Assembly (NCBI RefSeq): GCF_029024105.1
Contig: NZ_CP118963.1
Span: forward strand, 1,488,001 to 1,552,000
Length of the DNA stretch: 64,000 nucleotides
DNA from: Acinetobacter lwoffii
GTDB taxonomy: Bacteria > Pseudomonadota > Gammaproteobacteria > Pseudomonadales > Moraxellaceae
Direction of reading: 5' to 3'
Shown here: one piece after another, positions 1-7,184 of the stretch
How positions within the stretch are numbered: the first letter of the stretch is position 1
How the letters are laid out: each line of letters opens with the position of its first letter
The notes under the pieces: generated by a model
What the model saw: the letters and a program-made list of their open reading frames with translations, nothing else
Databases searched by the model: none
Told to the model about the DNA's origin: nothing
Translations under genes and position numbers: made by a program

Positions 1-2
1 TC

Positions 3-1646
3 AACTCCAGCCGTACCGGAATTCGTTTGATTGGTCCAAAACCAGAATGGGCTCGTCAGGACGGTGGCGAAGCGGGTCTGCATCCATCCAATATTCATGA
101 CAATGCCTATGCCATTGGGGCGATCGATTTCACTGGTGATATGCCAATTATTCTTGGGCCTGATGGTCCAAGCCTAGGTGGTTTCGTGTGCCCTGCGGTG
201 GTGATCAATTCTGAATTATGGAAATTGGGTCAGCTCAAAGCCGGTGATAAAGTTAAATTTGTGCCTGTGAGCTACCATCAAGCCAAATTGCTGAATGAAA
301 AATATCATGCGCAATTAACTGCTCAAGATACACAAGCAGTCACCTTTGATGAATCGTTCTATCCTGAAATCAGCACACTGAAATCTGCCATTTTAGATAC
401 GTTAAAAGGTCAAAATGGCACTCCTGATGTGGTGTATCGCCCTGCGGGCAATAACTATATGCTCGTTGAATATGGCGAATTGGTTTTAGATTTAAACCTA
501 CGTTTCCGTATTCATGCGCTGATGCAATGGGTCAAAGATCAAAATATTCAAGGCATTATTGACCTGACACCGGGTATTCGTTCACTGCAAATTCATTTTG
601 ATTCGACTCAGCTCGATCAAATTGATTTATTGCGTATGCTTCAAGTCGCAGAAGAACAACTGCCTGATGTGACCAAGATGCAAGTGCCATCACGCACCGT
701 GTATTTACCGCTTGCGTGGGAAGATTCACAAACCCAACTCGCAACAGAACGCTATATGCAAACTGTGCGACCTGATGCACCGTGGTGTCCTGACAATATC
801 GAATTTATCCGTCGTATTAATGGCTTAAAAGACAAACAAGCTGTGAAAGATGTGGTCTATAACGCCAGTTATTTGGTCATGGGCTTGGGCGATGTGTACT
901 TGGGTGCGCCTGTGGCAACGCCACTTGATCCGCGCCAGCGTTTGGTCACCACCAAATATAACCCTGCACGGACATGGACACCTGAAAATGCTGTGGGTAT
1001 TGGCGGTGCGTATATGTGTGTCTACGGTATGGAAGGTCCGGGTGGCTATCAGTTTGTCGGTCGTACTTCGCAAATGTGGTCACGCTACCGTAAAAACCCT
1101 GATTTTGAGCAAGGTATGCCGTGGTTACTGCGCTTCTTTGACCAAATTAAGTTTTATGAAGTGTCTGAGGCTGAACTGATGCAGATGCGTGAGGACTTTA
1201 AAGCAGGGCGTTTAAAATTACGCATTGAAGATGGTGTATTGAATCTAAAAGAATACAACGACTTCTTAACTGAAAACCAAGAATCTATTTCGGCATTTAA
1301 AGCGGTGCAACAAGCCAACTTTGATGCAGAGCGCCGTCGCTGGCATGAAGCAGGTCTTGCGGAATATGTCTCTGAAAGTCTAGATGCTGTGGATGATGGC
1401 GAAGGTGTTGAAGTGCCTGAAGGTGGTTGTGCGGTGGAATCGCATATGCCAGGTTCAATTTGGAAAATTGAATGTCAGTCAGGCGATATTGTGGAAGAAG
1501 GTGCGACCTTAGCTGTGATTGAAGCGATGAAGATTGAGATACCAATTATGGCACCTGAGCGTATGCGTGTGGATGCAATTACCATTGAAAAAGGGCAGAC
1601 GGTAAAAACGGGGCAGGTGTTGTTTACGTTGGCGCCAGTGGCTTGA
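3..1646 (+). CDS. Urea (or guanidine) carboxylase, C-terminal part
   Basis: This is the 3' part of a biotin-dependent urea amidolyase-type carboxylase. It carboxylates urea, or guanidine in the related enzymes, with ATP and bicarbonate to give (carboxy)allophanate-type products. The open frame continues upstream of the window edge, so the TTG at 27 is not a real start; the biotin carboxylase domain lies outside. Visible in order are the end of the KipA/AHS2-like carboxyltransferase half ([20 protein letters not shown]), the KipI/AHS1 half (about 135-345 of the visible part) and a terminal biotin-carrier domain with the biotinylation motif EAMKIE (Lys codon 1530-1532). Allophanate hydrolase, which takes the next step, lies about 5.5 kb downstream beyond an IS-riddled patch. 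Substrate preference (urea or guanidine) cannot be told from this half; the nearby taurine-type ABC transporter and SMR exporter make guanidine a real alternative. Confidence 0.9.
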   Translation, partial: NSSRTGIRLIGPKPEWARQDGGEAGLHPSNIHDNAYAIGAIDFTGDMPIILGPDGPSLGGFVCPAVVINSELWKLGQLKAGDKVKFVPVSYHQAKLLNEKYHAQLTAQDTQAVTFDESFYPEISTLKSAILDTLKGQNGTPDVVYRPAGNNYMLVEYGELVLDLNLRFRIHALMQWVKDQNIQGIIDLTPGIRSLQIHFDSTQLDQIDLLRMLQVAEEQLPDVTKMQVPSRTVYLPLAWEDSQTQLATERYMQTVRPDAPWCPDNIEFIRRINGLKDKQAVKDVVYNASYLVMGLGDVYLGAPVATPLDPRQRLVTTKYNPARTWTPENAVGIGGAYMCVYGMEGPGGYQFVGRTSQMWSRYRKNPDFEQGMPWLLRFFDQIKFYEVSEAELMQMREDFKAGRLKLRIEDGVLNLKEYNDFLTENQESISAFKAVQQANFDAERRRWHEAGLAEYVSESLDAVDDGEGVEVPEGGCAVESHMPGSIWKIECQSGDIVEEGATLAVIEAMKIEIPIMAPERMRVDAITIEKGQTVKTGQVLFTLAPVA

Positions 1647-1658
1647 TGAGATAGGAAT

Positions 1659-1684
1659 AAAAAGACCGCTTAAGCGGTCTTTTT
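1659..1684. terminator. Bidirectional terminator after the carboxylase
   Basis: A perfect 16-nt palindrome (GACCGCTTAAGCGGTC, 1664-1679) is flanked by A5 and T5, so it can terminate from both sides. Its minus strand also encodes the last codons and stop of the disrupted ATPase gene (stop at 1670-1672). Confidence 0.85.
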
Positions 1685-3300
1685 ATTTGGTAAAGGGTTT
1701 TCAGAAATAATGTGTTCGAAAATTTTTTTACATAGTTCTTTGGCAGATTCGGTTAATTCCCATTCAACATGATCCATAACCGTTAGAACTAAGCGACAAA
1801 ATTTAAGTTTTTCTTTAATAGTGCCTGATTGATCAGAAAAACATTTTTTAGGCTTGTCATCAGTGGTTCTAGGATTACCCACTCTAATTTGGTCATCAAG
1901 AATTTTACCAATACCATTTTTTGCATGAAAATAATCATGTTCTTCTATTAGAGTGACAATATCAAAACCTTCTTTGGTATCTGCTTGCATACCATCCATG
2001 GATAGATGATTGGAAAGAGCATTTCTTTTTGTCTCATCATCCTGAAAAGCACCATTTAAGCCTAAAAATTTAATACGGCAAGCATGATAAATAATGTTTG
2101 ATGGCAGGGTATTTTCAGTTTCTTTACACTCTAAAAGGAAAAACTTTTCTCCTAGTTTTTCTTCTAAACTTGTAGCTCTCATGCCTTTATTTTTAGTTTT
2201 AATATCACCATCAGCTATAAGAAACACACTACTAGAAGTTAAGAGAGCGTTCATACCGCAATCATCTAAATGATCAGTAAATTCGTCACTAAAATCCCAA
2301 TGCGTTAAGTTGCTACCAGCATATTCTACAAATGTGTAATGGTAATTCGGCATTAATCTTTGAATATCTGATGACCTAAATTTATATAAATCTAAATTAT
2401 TAGGTTTTCCTTCAACCACTAAAGTTTCTTCTTGTTTTAATACATCTAAATATTTCTGCATATATTTAGTGATATACAGTCGATCTGTAATGCCTTCCAC
2501 CCAAATCGTACAGTTAGCCAAATAAATAGAAGAAGGACGTACACCTAATGAAGCAAGTAAGTCACGATCTCTGTCACAACGATGAATTTTAAAATCAAAT
2601 TTACTTGGATTATCTACTTTGGGTTGCTTTACAAATTTCTGAATCATGACTTGATCAGATTCATCAGCCATATCGAGTAAGTGGTTTGAGTGCGTTGTAA
2701 AGAAATAATAATGAGGTGTTTCGTTTAAGTAGAAATTCATCAATTGACGAACCATACCAGCATGCATGTGAAGTTCAGGTTCTTCTATAAAAAATGCGTG
2801 CGGTTCTGGGTAACCCTCGTTATCTTTGCTTTTTATGTAGGCTTCATATGTCAAAATAATTGCTTGTTGCAGGCCGTCACCTAATTGAGAGATAGGAAAT
2901 TGTTTATCTTTTCCAATTTTAATATTCACAACATCTTGATCGTGTTTAGGTATGAGTGAAACAAGTTCATTATCAAAAAAATATTGGCTTAGTTTTTCTT
3001 CATAACTTTTGATTAAATCTCGTTGTTCAGGCTCGCCTAACAAATGGATTTTAAGTTCATGGTATAGACATTCACCTGTAATAATATTTTCAGAATTAAA
3101 TTGAGTTGTATCCGAAAAATAATCTTTTTGGGCACGCTCAATGTAAGGTTGTTTATTTTCAAGGTTGGTAACAGGGCGCATCCCTCTCAATATAGGAATA
3201 TATAATTTCCCATGTTTAAAATTTTCTTGTAGTTCAATTCTTGCAATTTTATTATCTATTTTCGAAAATAAATCTTCTAATTTTTCTTTAGAATTACTAG
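1670..3300 (-). pseudogene. OLD-like ATPase/TOPRIM gene, 3' fragment
   Basis: C-terminal three quarters of an OLD-family (overcoming lysogenization defect) ATPase-nuclease gene. It shows an ABC-like signature (SQLGDGLQQAI), a Walker B-like strand (HAFFIEEPELHMH), then a TOPRIM domain with the acidic motif VEGITDRLY and the DxD-type motif LIADGD. OLD-like proteins, including Gabija GajA, are ATP-dependent nucleases often acting against phage. The gene is broken by an IS5-family element at 3301. Removing the element and one CTAG copy restores one frame from 4590 to 1670 of 686 residues. The fragment's only start codon, ATG at 3311-3313, comes from the IS terminal repeat, so a truncated product without Walker A is possible. 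Base use is much more AT-rich than the flanking metabolic genes, suggesting acquired DNA. Confidence 0.85.
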
Positions 3301-4156
3301 GGTCTGTTGACATTTACTGTTCATAATTAACCCTATAAAGGTAGCCATAAAAATATACAGGCTAAAGCAACAGAACTTTGATAATTTCTTTTGAGCTTGT
3401 CATATCGAGTAGCTATTCCTCTAAATTGCTTTAATCTACAAAACATATTTTCAACTAAATGCCTGATTTTATATAAATACCAGTCCATATGGTCATTGTT
3501 TGATTGGCTATTTGTTTTCTTTGGTATATTCGCTTTAGTCCCTGTTTTCCTGATCTGTTCACGCAGTGGTTCTGAATCATAGCCTTTATCTGCACATACC
3601 ACTTTTGTCTCTTTTAAATCTAATGTTGATATTAAATCAGGCGCAACTTTAACATCATGTGTGGTTCCATCGGTAATCATGAAATCAATAGGATTGCCAT
3701 GTGCATCAACAATCAAATGTATTTTTGAGGAGTTTCCTCCTGCACTTTTAGAAATAGATTGATTCGCTATGCCGGCAGAATGTTGATGAGCACGTACATG
3801 AGAGCCATCAATAAAAATCCACTCCATATCGGGGCATGAGGCTAGTAATTTGAATAATCTAAGTAACTTACCGCTGCTTGACCAACGATTAAAACGTTTG
3901 AAAATAGAGTTTGAATGACCAAAACAGGAAGGAATATCTCGCCACGGACAGCCTGTTCTAATTCTATAGAGAATAGCTTCAATAAAATTGCGTAAATTTG
4001 AGTTGTGGTGAATGGATAAATTACGCAGAATAACTTTCAACTTTTGCCAGTGTTGATCTGTCAGCATGGTACGAGGCATAGCGAATAGTAACATTGGGTT
4101 TGGCGATTTGATTTTACTACTTCGCTATTTTTTTAAGCTAAAAGTGTCAACACACC
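3301..4156 (-). mobile_element. IS5-family insertion sequence, 856 bp, complete
   Basis: The ends are imperfect inverted repeats: left GGTCTGTTGACATTT, right (reverse complement) GGTGTGTTGACACTT, 13 of 15 matching. A 4-bp target duplication CTAG lies at 3297-3300 and 4157-4160. Length and duplication fit the IS5 family (IS427/IS1031-like groups). It carries one transposase gene on the minus strand and sits inside the ATPase gene in the same orientation. Confidence 0.9.
3333..4094 (-). CDS. IS5-family DDE transposase
   Basis: Full-length transposase of 253 residues (248 if it starts at the ATG at 4079, MPRTMLTDQHW). The N-terminal helix-turn-helix region carries the family motif GCPWRDIPSCFG. 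The DDE catalytic triad is visible: Asp in WIFIDGSHV, Asp in VVCADKGYDS and Glu in RHLVENMFCRLK. Many members of this group make the protein by frameshifting between two frames; here it is one uninterrupted frame, so the element may be active. The coding region nearly fills the element, ending 32 bp from its left terminus. Confidence 0.92.
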   Translation of the reverse strand: MLLFAMPRTMLTDQHWQKLKVILRNLSIHHNSNLRNFIEAILYRIRTGCPWRDIPSCFGHSNSIFKRFNRWSSSGKLLRLFKLLASCPDMEWIFIDGSHVRAHQHSAGIANQSISKSAGGNSSKIHLIVDAHGNPIDFMITDGTTHDVKVAPDLISTLDLKETKVVCADKGYDSEPLREQIRKTGTKANIPKKTNSQSNNDHMDWYLYKIRHLVENMFCRLKQFRGIATRYDKLKRNYQSSVALACIFLWLPL

Positions 4157-4590
4157 CTAGATTCTTCTTTGTAATTAGAAATTTTCGATTTAGTTTGAGC
4201 AACTAAATCTTTTACAGAATCAAAATTGAATTTACAGCTATTAATAAATTGAATTTCTGAGGTTATTTGAAATATTTCATTGGCATTTACAGGTGATGTA
4301 CCATTAGAACTCCATGAGTTGTCTTGACCATGTCGAGTTGGCCTTCTAAATTTTGTTGCATTTAAATATTTACAGAGATTATTAATTTCTATTGTTAAAT
4401 CATATTTTTGAAATTTTGCAAAATCCATTGTTGTTTGAAATAATTTACGTAAAAATCTACTTTTCCCTGCATTATTTTTTCCAATGAAAAAATTTAGTCT
4501 TTTAATCTCAATAATTTCATCATATTCAACATCATTGTCAGAGCTATAGTCATCTAAATTTTCAGCCCAATAATATAATTTTTCTGTCAT
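4157..4590 (-). pseudogene. OLD-like ATPase/TOPRIM gene, 5' fragment
   Basis: N-terminal 145 residues of the ATPase whose remainder lies at 1670-3296. It contains the Walker A nucleotide-binding motif GKNNAGKS (about residues 38-45) after a short N-terminal strand. The reading frame ends at a stop inside the IS5 right end (tail KEESRVC); in the restored gene it would continue KEESSNSKEKLEDLF. The start ATG at 4590 is preceded on the minus strand by a G-rich stretch that may serve as ribosome binding site. The IS4-family element begins only 21 bp upstream, so the native promoter is displaced. The gene is doubly disabled. Confidence 0.85.
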
Positions 4591-4624
4591 AAAAAGCCCC
4601 CCAAATATGGGTAATGCCAGTCAG

Positions 4625-5929
4625 TTAAGAAATTGACTGGCATTTTCTTGGATATTTTTGTGCTTTAATTTTCACTACTCGCGGACATTGCCTTTGCCTT
4701 TTTTCAGGTAATACAAATATTTTAGATTGTTCAAATAATTGCGCTAAATGTTTGGGTAGGTTTCCTGCTGATTCTAAAGGTGTGTGCCTTAAGATATTGA
4801 TAATACTCATAGATGCAATATGGAAACTGATCCTTAAAGGACTCACCTTTGCATGTTCAGCGATAAACCTCATCTGTCTTCTTAAGATATTATATGCAAT
4901 AAATACCCCCCACAATTCTTGATAGACCAAATCAGGTTGTTTGCTTCTTAAAATCCTTGCATCCTGTAAATCACTTTTAATTTCCCGATAACACATTTCT
5001 ATTTCCCAACGCTGGATATAAAGCATTGCAAGGTCTTTGAATGGATAAACTTTAGAATCTGTTAATGATGTAATGTAACGTCTTATTTTTCCTGCATATT
5101 CAACTTCAATTAAACGTGCTTCCCAATAGTCACCCAATGACGGATTTATCTTTTTTGCTCTTGCTGAAACAGGCATTTTGATCTGAAAGTCATGGGCCGC
5201 ATTATGATGAATCACTTCATAACGCAGGTTGTCCTTTGCTCGCATCAACCAATGACTCTCTTCTGCCTGAGATTGCCAGCTCACTAAAAAATCAGCAGAG
5301 AAGTAAGCACGATCAAATAGGGTAATACTGCGAACTGGTGCTTTTAATTGACTGGCTAAGGTTAATTCACCTTGATCCATACTACCCATTTGGGCATCAA
5401 TCATTTCATGGGTATTGGTATTCACCAGGCAAGTCGCTCTAACTTGTGGGTAAGGTGCAGCTGCTGTTTTGCCTTTGGATGAACCAAAGTGCTTAAAGTT
5501 TTCTTCTGTATGAGGCATAGACCAAACCACACCATCTACAGCACAAACGCATAGACCGTGAAAGTTGCTATATTGTTGTTGTGAGTCTTTAAACCATGCC
5601 TGACTTAATGTCGAAAATAAAGCACTCATGGGTTCTAAGCCTAAGCGTTGTCTTGCTTGTACGGATGCACTCGGTACACAGTATTCTGCCGTACCGAAAA
5701 CAAGTTGCAATTGTTGAACCACATACCAAATCGGTTGATTTCGAAATAGAGCAAGTCCGATTACCAGCCAAACAACATGTTCAGCAGGCAGTTTTCTTTT
5801 TCGAATTGATGCTTTACCTGTTTGGTCTAAGCAATCTTCAATCCAGTTTAAATCAATCAATTCACTGAATTGTGAAAGTGAAGGTAGGGTTTGTTTTAAT
5901 GTTAAATCTAGATTCTGAGATAAATTCAT
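4625..5929 (-). CDS. IS4-family transposase
   Basis: Intact 434-residue DDE transposase. The catalytic Asp residues are seen in CAVDGVVWSM and TLFDRAYFS. The Glu lies in the diagnostic YREIK signature of the IS4 family (RWEIEMCYREIKSDL, about residue 315). N-terminal residues 20-110 look like the family's DNA-binding region (RKRKLPAEHVVWLVIGLALF). Length, the perfect terminal repeats and the perfect target duplication all point to a recent, probably functional insertion. No second copy is present in this window. Confidence 0.93.
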   Translation of the reverse strand: MNLSQNLDLTLKQTLPSLSQFSELIDLNWIEDCLDQTGKASIRKRKLPAEHVVWLVIGLALFRNQPIWYVVQQLQLVFGTAEYCVPSASVQARQRLGLEPMSALFSTLSQAWFKDSQQQYSNFHGLCVCAVDGVVWSMPHTEENFKHFGSSKGKTAAAPYPQVRATCLVNTNTHEMIDAQMGSMDQGELTLASQLKAPVRSITLFDRAYFSADFLVSWQSQAEESHWLMRAKDNLRYEVIHHNAAHDFQIKMPVSARAKKINPSLGDYWEARLIEVEYAGKIRRYITSLTDSKVYPFKDLAMLYIQRWEIEMCYREIKSDLQDARILRSKQPDLVYQELWGVFIAYNILRRQMRFIAEHAKVSPLRISFHIASMSIINILRHTPLESAGNLPKHLAQLFEQSKIFVLPEKRQRQCPRVVKIKAQKYPRKCQSIS

Positions 5930-5931
5930 AA

Positions 5932-5961
5932 AAAAAGAGCGTATTTACATACGCTCTTTTT
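5932..5961 (-). terminator. Hairpin upstream of the IS4 transposase
   Basis: Twelve-bp perfect stem (AAAAAGAGCGTA / TACGCTCTTTTT) with a 6-nt loop between the IS end and the transposase start. With A and T runs on both sides it can act as a rho-independent terminator. Such structures can shield transposase genes from outside transcription; that role is inferred. Confidence 0.6.
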
Positions 5962-6013
5962 ACAGCATTTTAACTTTTTTTGCTTAACTGACTGGCATTA
6001 CCCCAAATATGGG

Positions 6014-6285
6014 AGCTAATTTAGCAGCAATTCATTACTTTTCAAATGAGTTATGAAATAGTAATTGATTCAAGTTTAGTAATCTTAGTTTCAAATATAG
6101 AAAGCAGAGGCATACAGTTGCCTGAACAACTCAGCCACACTTTGATGCACACTCGAACCCCAATGGTGCAAAATGGCCTATTTTTCAGGCATAATAAAAA
6201 AATAAATCATTCTTGTTCTAGCTTTCAATATGTATGTAATTGATTTGCCACGCATTCTGCTTAAATCTATTCTATTTTTATATTG
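6014..6285. other. Intergenic region with possible NtrC-type half-sites
   Basis: No convincing gene: a 65-codon frame at 6046-6243 has no ribosome binding site and no recognisable product. Two half-sites resembling the NtrC enhancer (TGCAC at 6146-6150, GTGCA at 6166-6170) face each other about 120-140 bp upstream of a sigma-54 promoter, but their 15-bp spacing is wider than the usual NtrC palindrome. A sigma-54-like sequence with GC in place of the invariant GG lies at 6247-6260. Confidence 0.3.
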
Positions 6286-6302
6286 TGGCACGCTTAATGC
6301 TT
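6286..6302 (+). promoter_or_regulatory. Sigma-54 promoter, upstream of two
   Basis: TGGCACGCTTAATGCT has GG at 6287-6288, exactly ten bases, then GC at 6299-6300, matching the -24/-12 consensus. A transcript would start near 6312 and meet the terminator at 6460-6491. Confidence 0.7.
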
Positions 6303-6311
6303 TTATTTACA

Positions 6312-6491
6312 TACAACATAAATAGAGGAGAGCAATACACTTGATCACTCATAATCACAAACATCGGTTAACCATTCATGTATAAAAAGAATAGCAAGGA
6401 CATGAGCAATCAAAATGGAATAAACCGGTGAAATACAAAACTTACTTTTGCTTTAGAACAAGCCCCATTTCAATGTTATGGGGCTTTTTTT
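6312..6491 (+). ncRNA. Candidate sigma-54-dependent small RNA or terminated leader
   Basis: Between the sigma-54 promoter at 6286-6302 and a strong terminator at 6460-6491 lies about 180 nt without a sizeable frame. A second sigma-54 promoter follows at 6538, so the downstream operon does not need this transcript. It could be a nitrogen-regulated small RNA, analogous to sigma-54-dependent NrsZ of Pseudomonas, or a leader with conditional readthrough. A purine-rich site (GAGGAGAG, near 6326) precedes a possible 14-codon TTG-started peptide. The 5' end is inferred from promoter geometry. Confidence 0.4.
6460..6491 (+). terminator. Rho-independent terminator
   Basis: Nine-bp perfect stem AAGCCCCAT / ATGGGGCTT with a 9-nt loop and a T7 run. 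It ends the short transcript from the first sigma-54 promoter, about 50 bp before the second. Confidence 0.85.
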
Positions 6492-6537
6492 CGCCCTTTT
6501 AAGCAAGTTTATTTACCTCATCCAAATAACTAAAAAT

Positions 6538-6554
6538 TGGCACGCTTTCTGCAT
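6538..6554 (+). promoter_or_regulatory. Sigma-54 promoter of the allophanate operon
   Basis: TTGGCACGCTTTCTGCA has GG at 6539-6540, ten bases, then GC at 6551-6552, near the full consensus TGGCAC-N5-TTGCA. It lies 52 bp before the small-peptide start at 6606, a typical distance. Confidence 0.8.
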
Positions 6555-6605
6555 TTTCCTAAGTAATACGAAATTCTGGTTTTGTAATATCCCTAGGAGA
6601 TGCAC

Positions 6606-6737
6606 ATGAACAATCCGACATCAAATAAAAAAATGCATCCATGGCTTCACTTTCTGGTTGAGCTGCTCAGCGTACGTGCAGGCTTTCACATTAAACAGTC
6701 TTCCCAATATCAACCCAAGGATCAACATCGTGCCTAA
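6606..6737 (+). CDS. 43-aa small protein, translationally coupled to NikR-like gene
   Basis: ATG-started frame encoding MNNPTSNKKMHPWLHFLVEL and 23 more residues, ending KDQHRA. I do not recognise it. It is supported by position rather than homology: a strong ribosome binding site (AGGAG at 6595-6599, 6-nt spacing), a sigma-54 promoter just upstream, and a stop codon (6735-6737) that overlaps the GTG start of the regulator at 6730. It is basic with a short hydrophobic centre (WLHFLVELL) and no obvious signal peptide. It could be a real small protein, a leader peptide that couples translation of the regulator, or both. Confidence 0.55.
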   Translation: MNNPTSNKKMHPWLHFLVELLSVRAGFHIKQSSQYQPKDQHRA

Positions 6738-7173
6738 ACAAAAATTGGCACGGATCAGTATTACCGTGCCAGAAACAACGCTACATGCGATGGATCAAAA
6801 AATTGTCGAGCAGCACTATGAAAGCCGCTCGCAGGCCATTGTCGATATGATTAATCGTCACCTGATTGATGATCTGGTGATTCGCGATGAAGTCATGGTT
6901 GGCACGCTTACCTTGCTCTATGACGTCAGCTTGAAACCGCTGCGCAGTCAGCTGGTCGATCTGCAGCAGCAGTATCTGGCACAAGTGATCAATTCGCTTC
7001 ATATCCAGCTGGATGATGAAAAAATTCTGCAAGTCATGCTGATGCAGGGCGCGAGCAGTGATCTGAAAGAAATTAGCGAACAATTTATTGCACTGAAAGG
7101 CGTGATTAAAGGGCATCTCGAACTGATGGATGCCGTCATGCCACCCATTCCACAAAATACCGAACACACTTAA
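6730..7173 (+). CDS. NikR-like ribbon-helix-helix regulator lacking nickel ligands
   Basis: 147-residue NikR-family protein: an N-terminal ribbon-helix-helix DNA-binding domain (RISITVPETTLHAMDQ, then YESRSQAIVDMINRHL) and a C-terminal ACT-like sensory domain (VMVGTLTLLYD to GVIKGHLELM). Aligned by eye with E. coli NikR, only one of the four high-affinity nickel ligands survives: His76 is Gln, His87 is kept (NSLHIQL), His89 is Gln and Cys95 is Ile. The start chosen is GTG 6730, because the alternative TTG at 6658 has no ribosome binding site and would lie within the 43-aa gene; GTG 6730 has AAGGA upstream and overlaps that gene's stop. As the regulator of an operon for allophanate breakdown it probably senses a small nitrogenous ligand or a different metal; that is inference. 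Confidence 0.8.
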   Translation: MPKQKLARISITVPETTLHAMDQKIVEQHYESRSQAIVDMINRHLIDDLVIRDEVMVGTLTLLYDVSLKPLRSQLVDLQQQYLAQVINSLHIQLDDEKILQVMLMQGASSDLKEISEQFIALKGVIKGHLELMDAVMPPIPQNTEHT

Positions 7174-7184
7174 GGAGAACAGCT

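Larger units (their letters stand above)
4612..6000 (-). mobile_element. IS4-family insertion sequence, 1389 bp, complete
   Basis: Perfect 18-bp terminal inverted repeats (TAATGCCAGTCAGTTAAG) lie at 4612-4629 and, inverted, at 5983-6000. A 13-bp target duplication CCCCAAATATGGG flanks it at 4599-4611 and 6001-6013. Long duplications are usual in the IS4 family. The element separates the ATPase gene from its upstream region. The left end also folds into an 11-bp stem (AATGCCAGTCA with TGACTGGCATT, 4613-4644) that overlaps the transposase stop codon. Confidence 0.92.

Noticed and set aside
6046..6243. 65-codon plus-strand frame downstream of the IS4-family element
   Set aside because: No ribosome binding site, no recognisable motif, and it lies in the region that carries regulatory signals.
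6241..6262. Third sigma-54-like site (TTGCCACGCATTCTGCTT)
   Set aside because: Spacing is right, but the invariant GG is GC; probably a degenerate or chance match.
6312..6491. Guanidine-I or guanidine-II riboswitch, or an ANTAR leader, before the allophanate operon
   Set aside because: I found neither the ykkC conserved blocks, nor tandem ACGR-loop hairpins, nor an A1/G4 hexaloop with a real stem.
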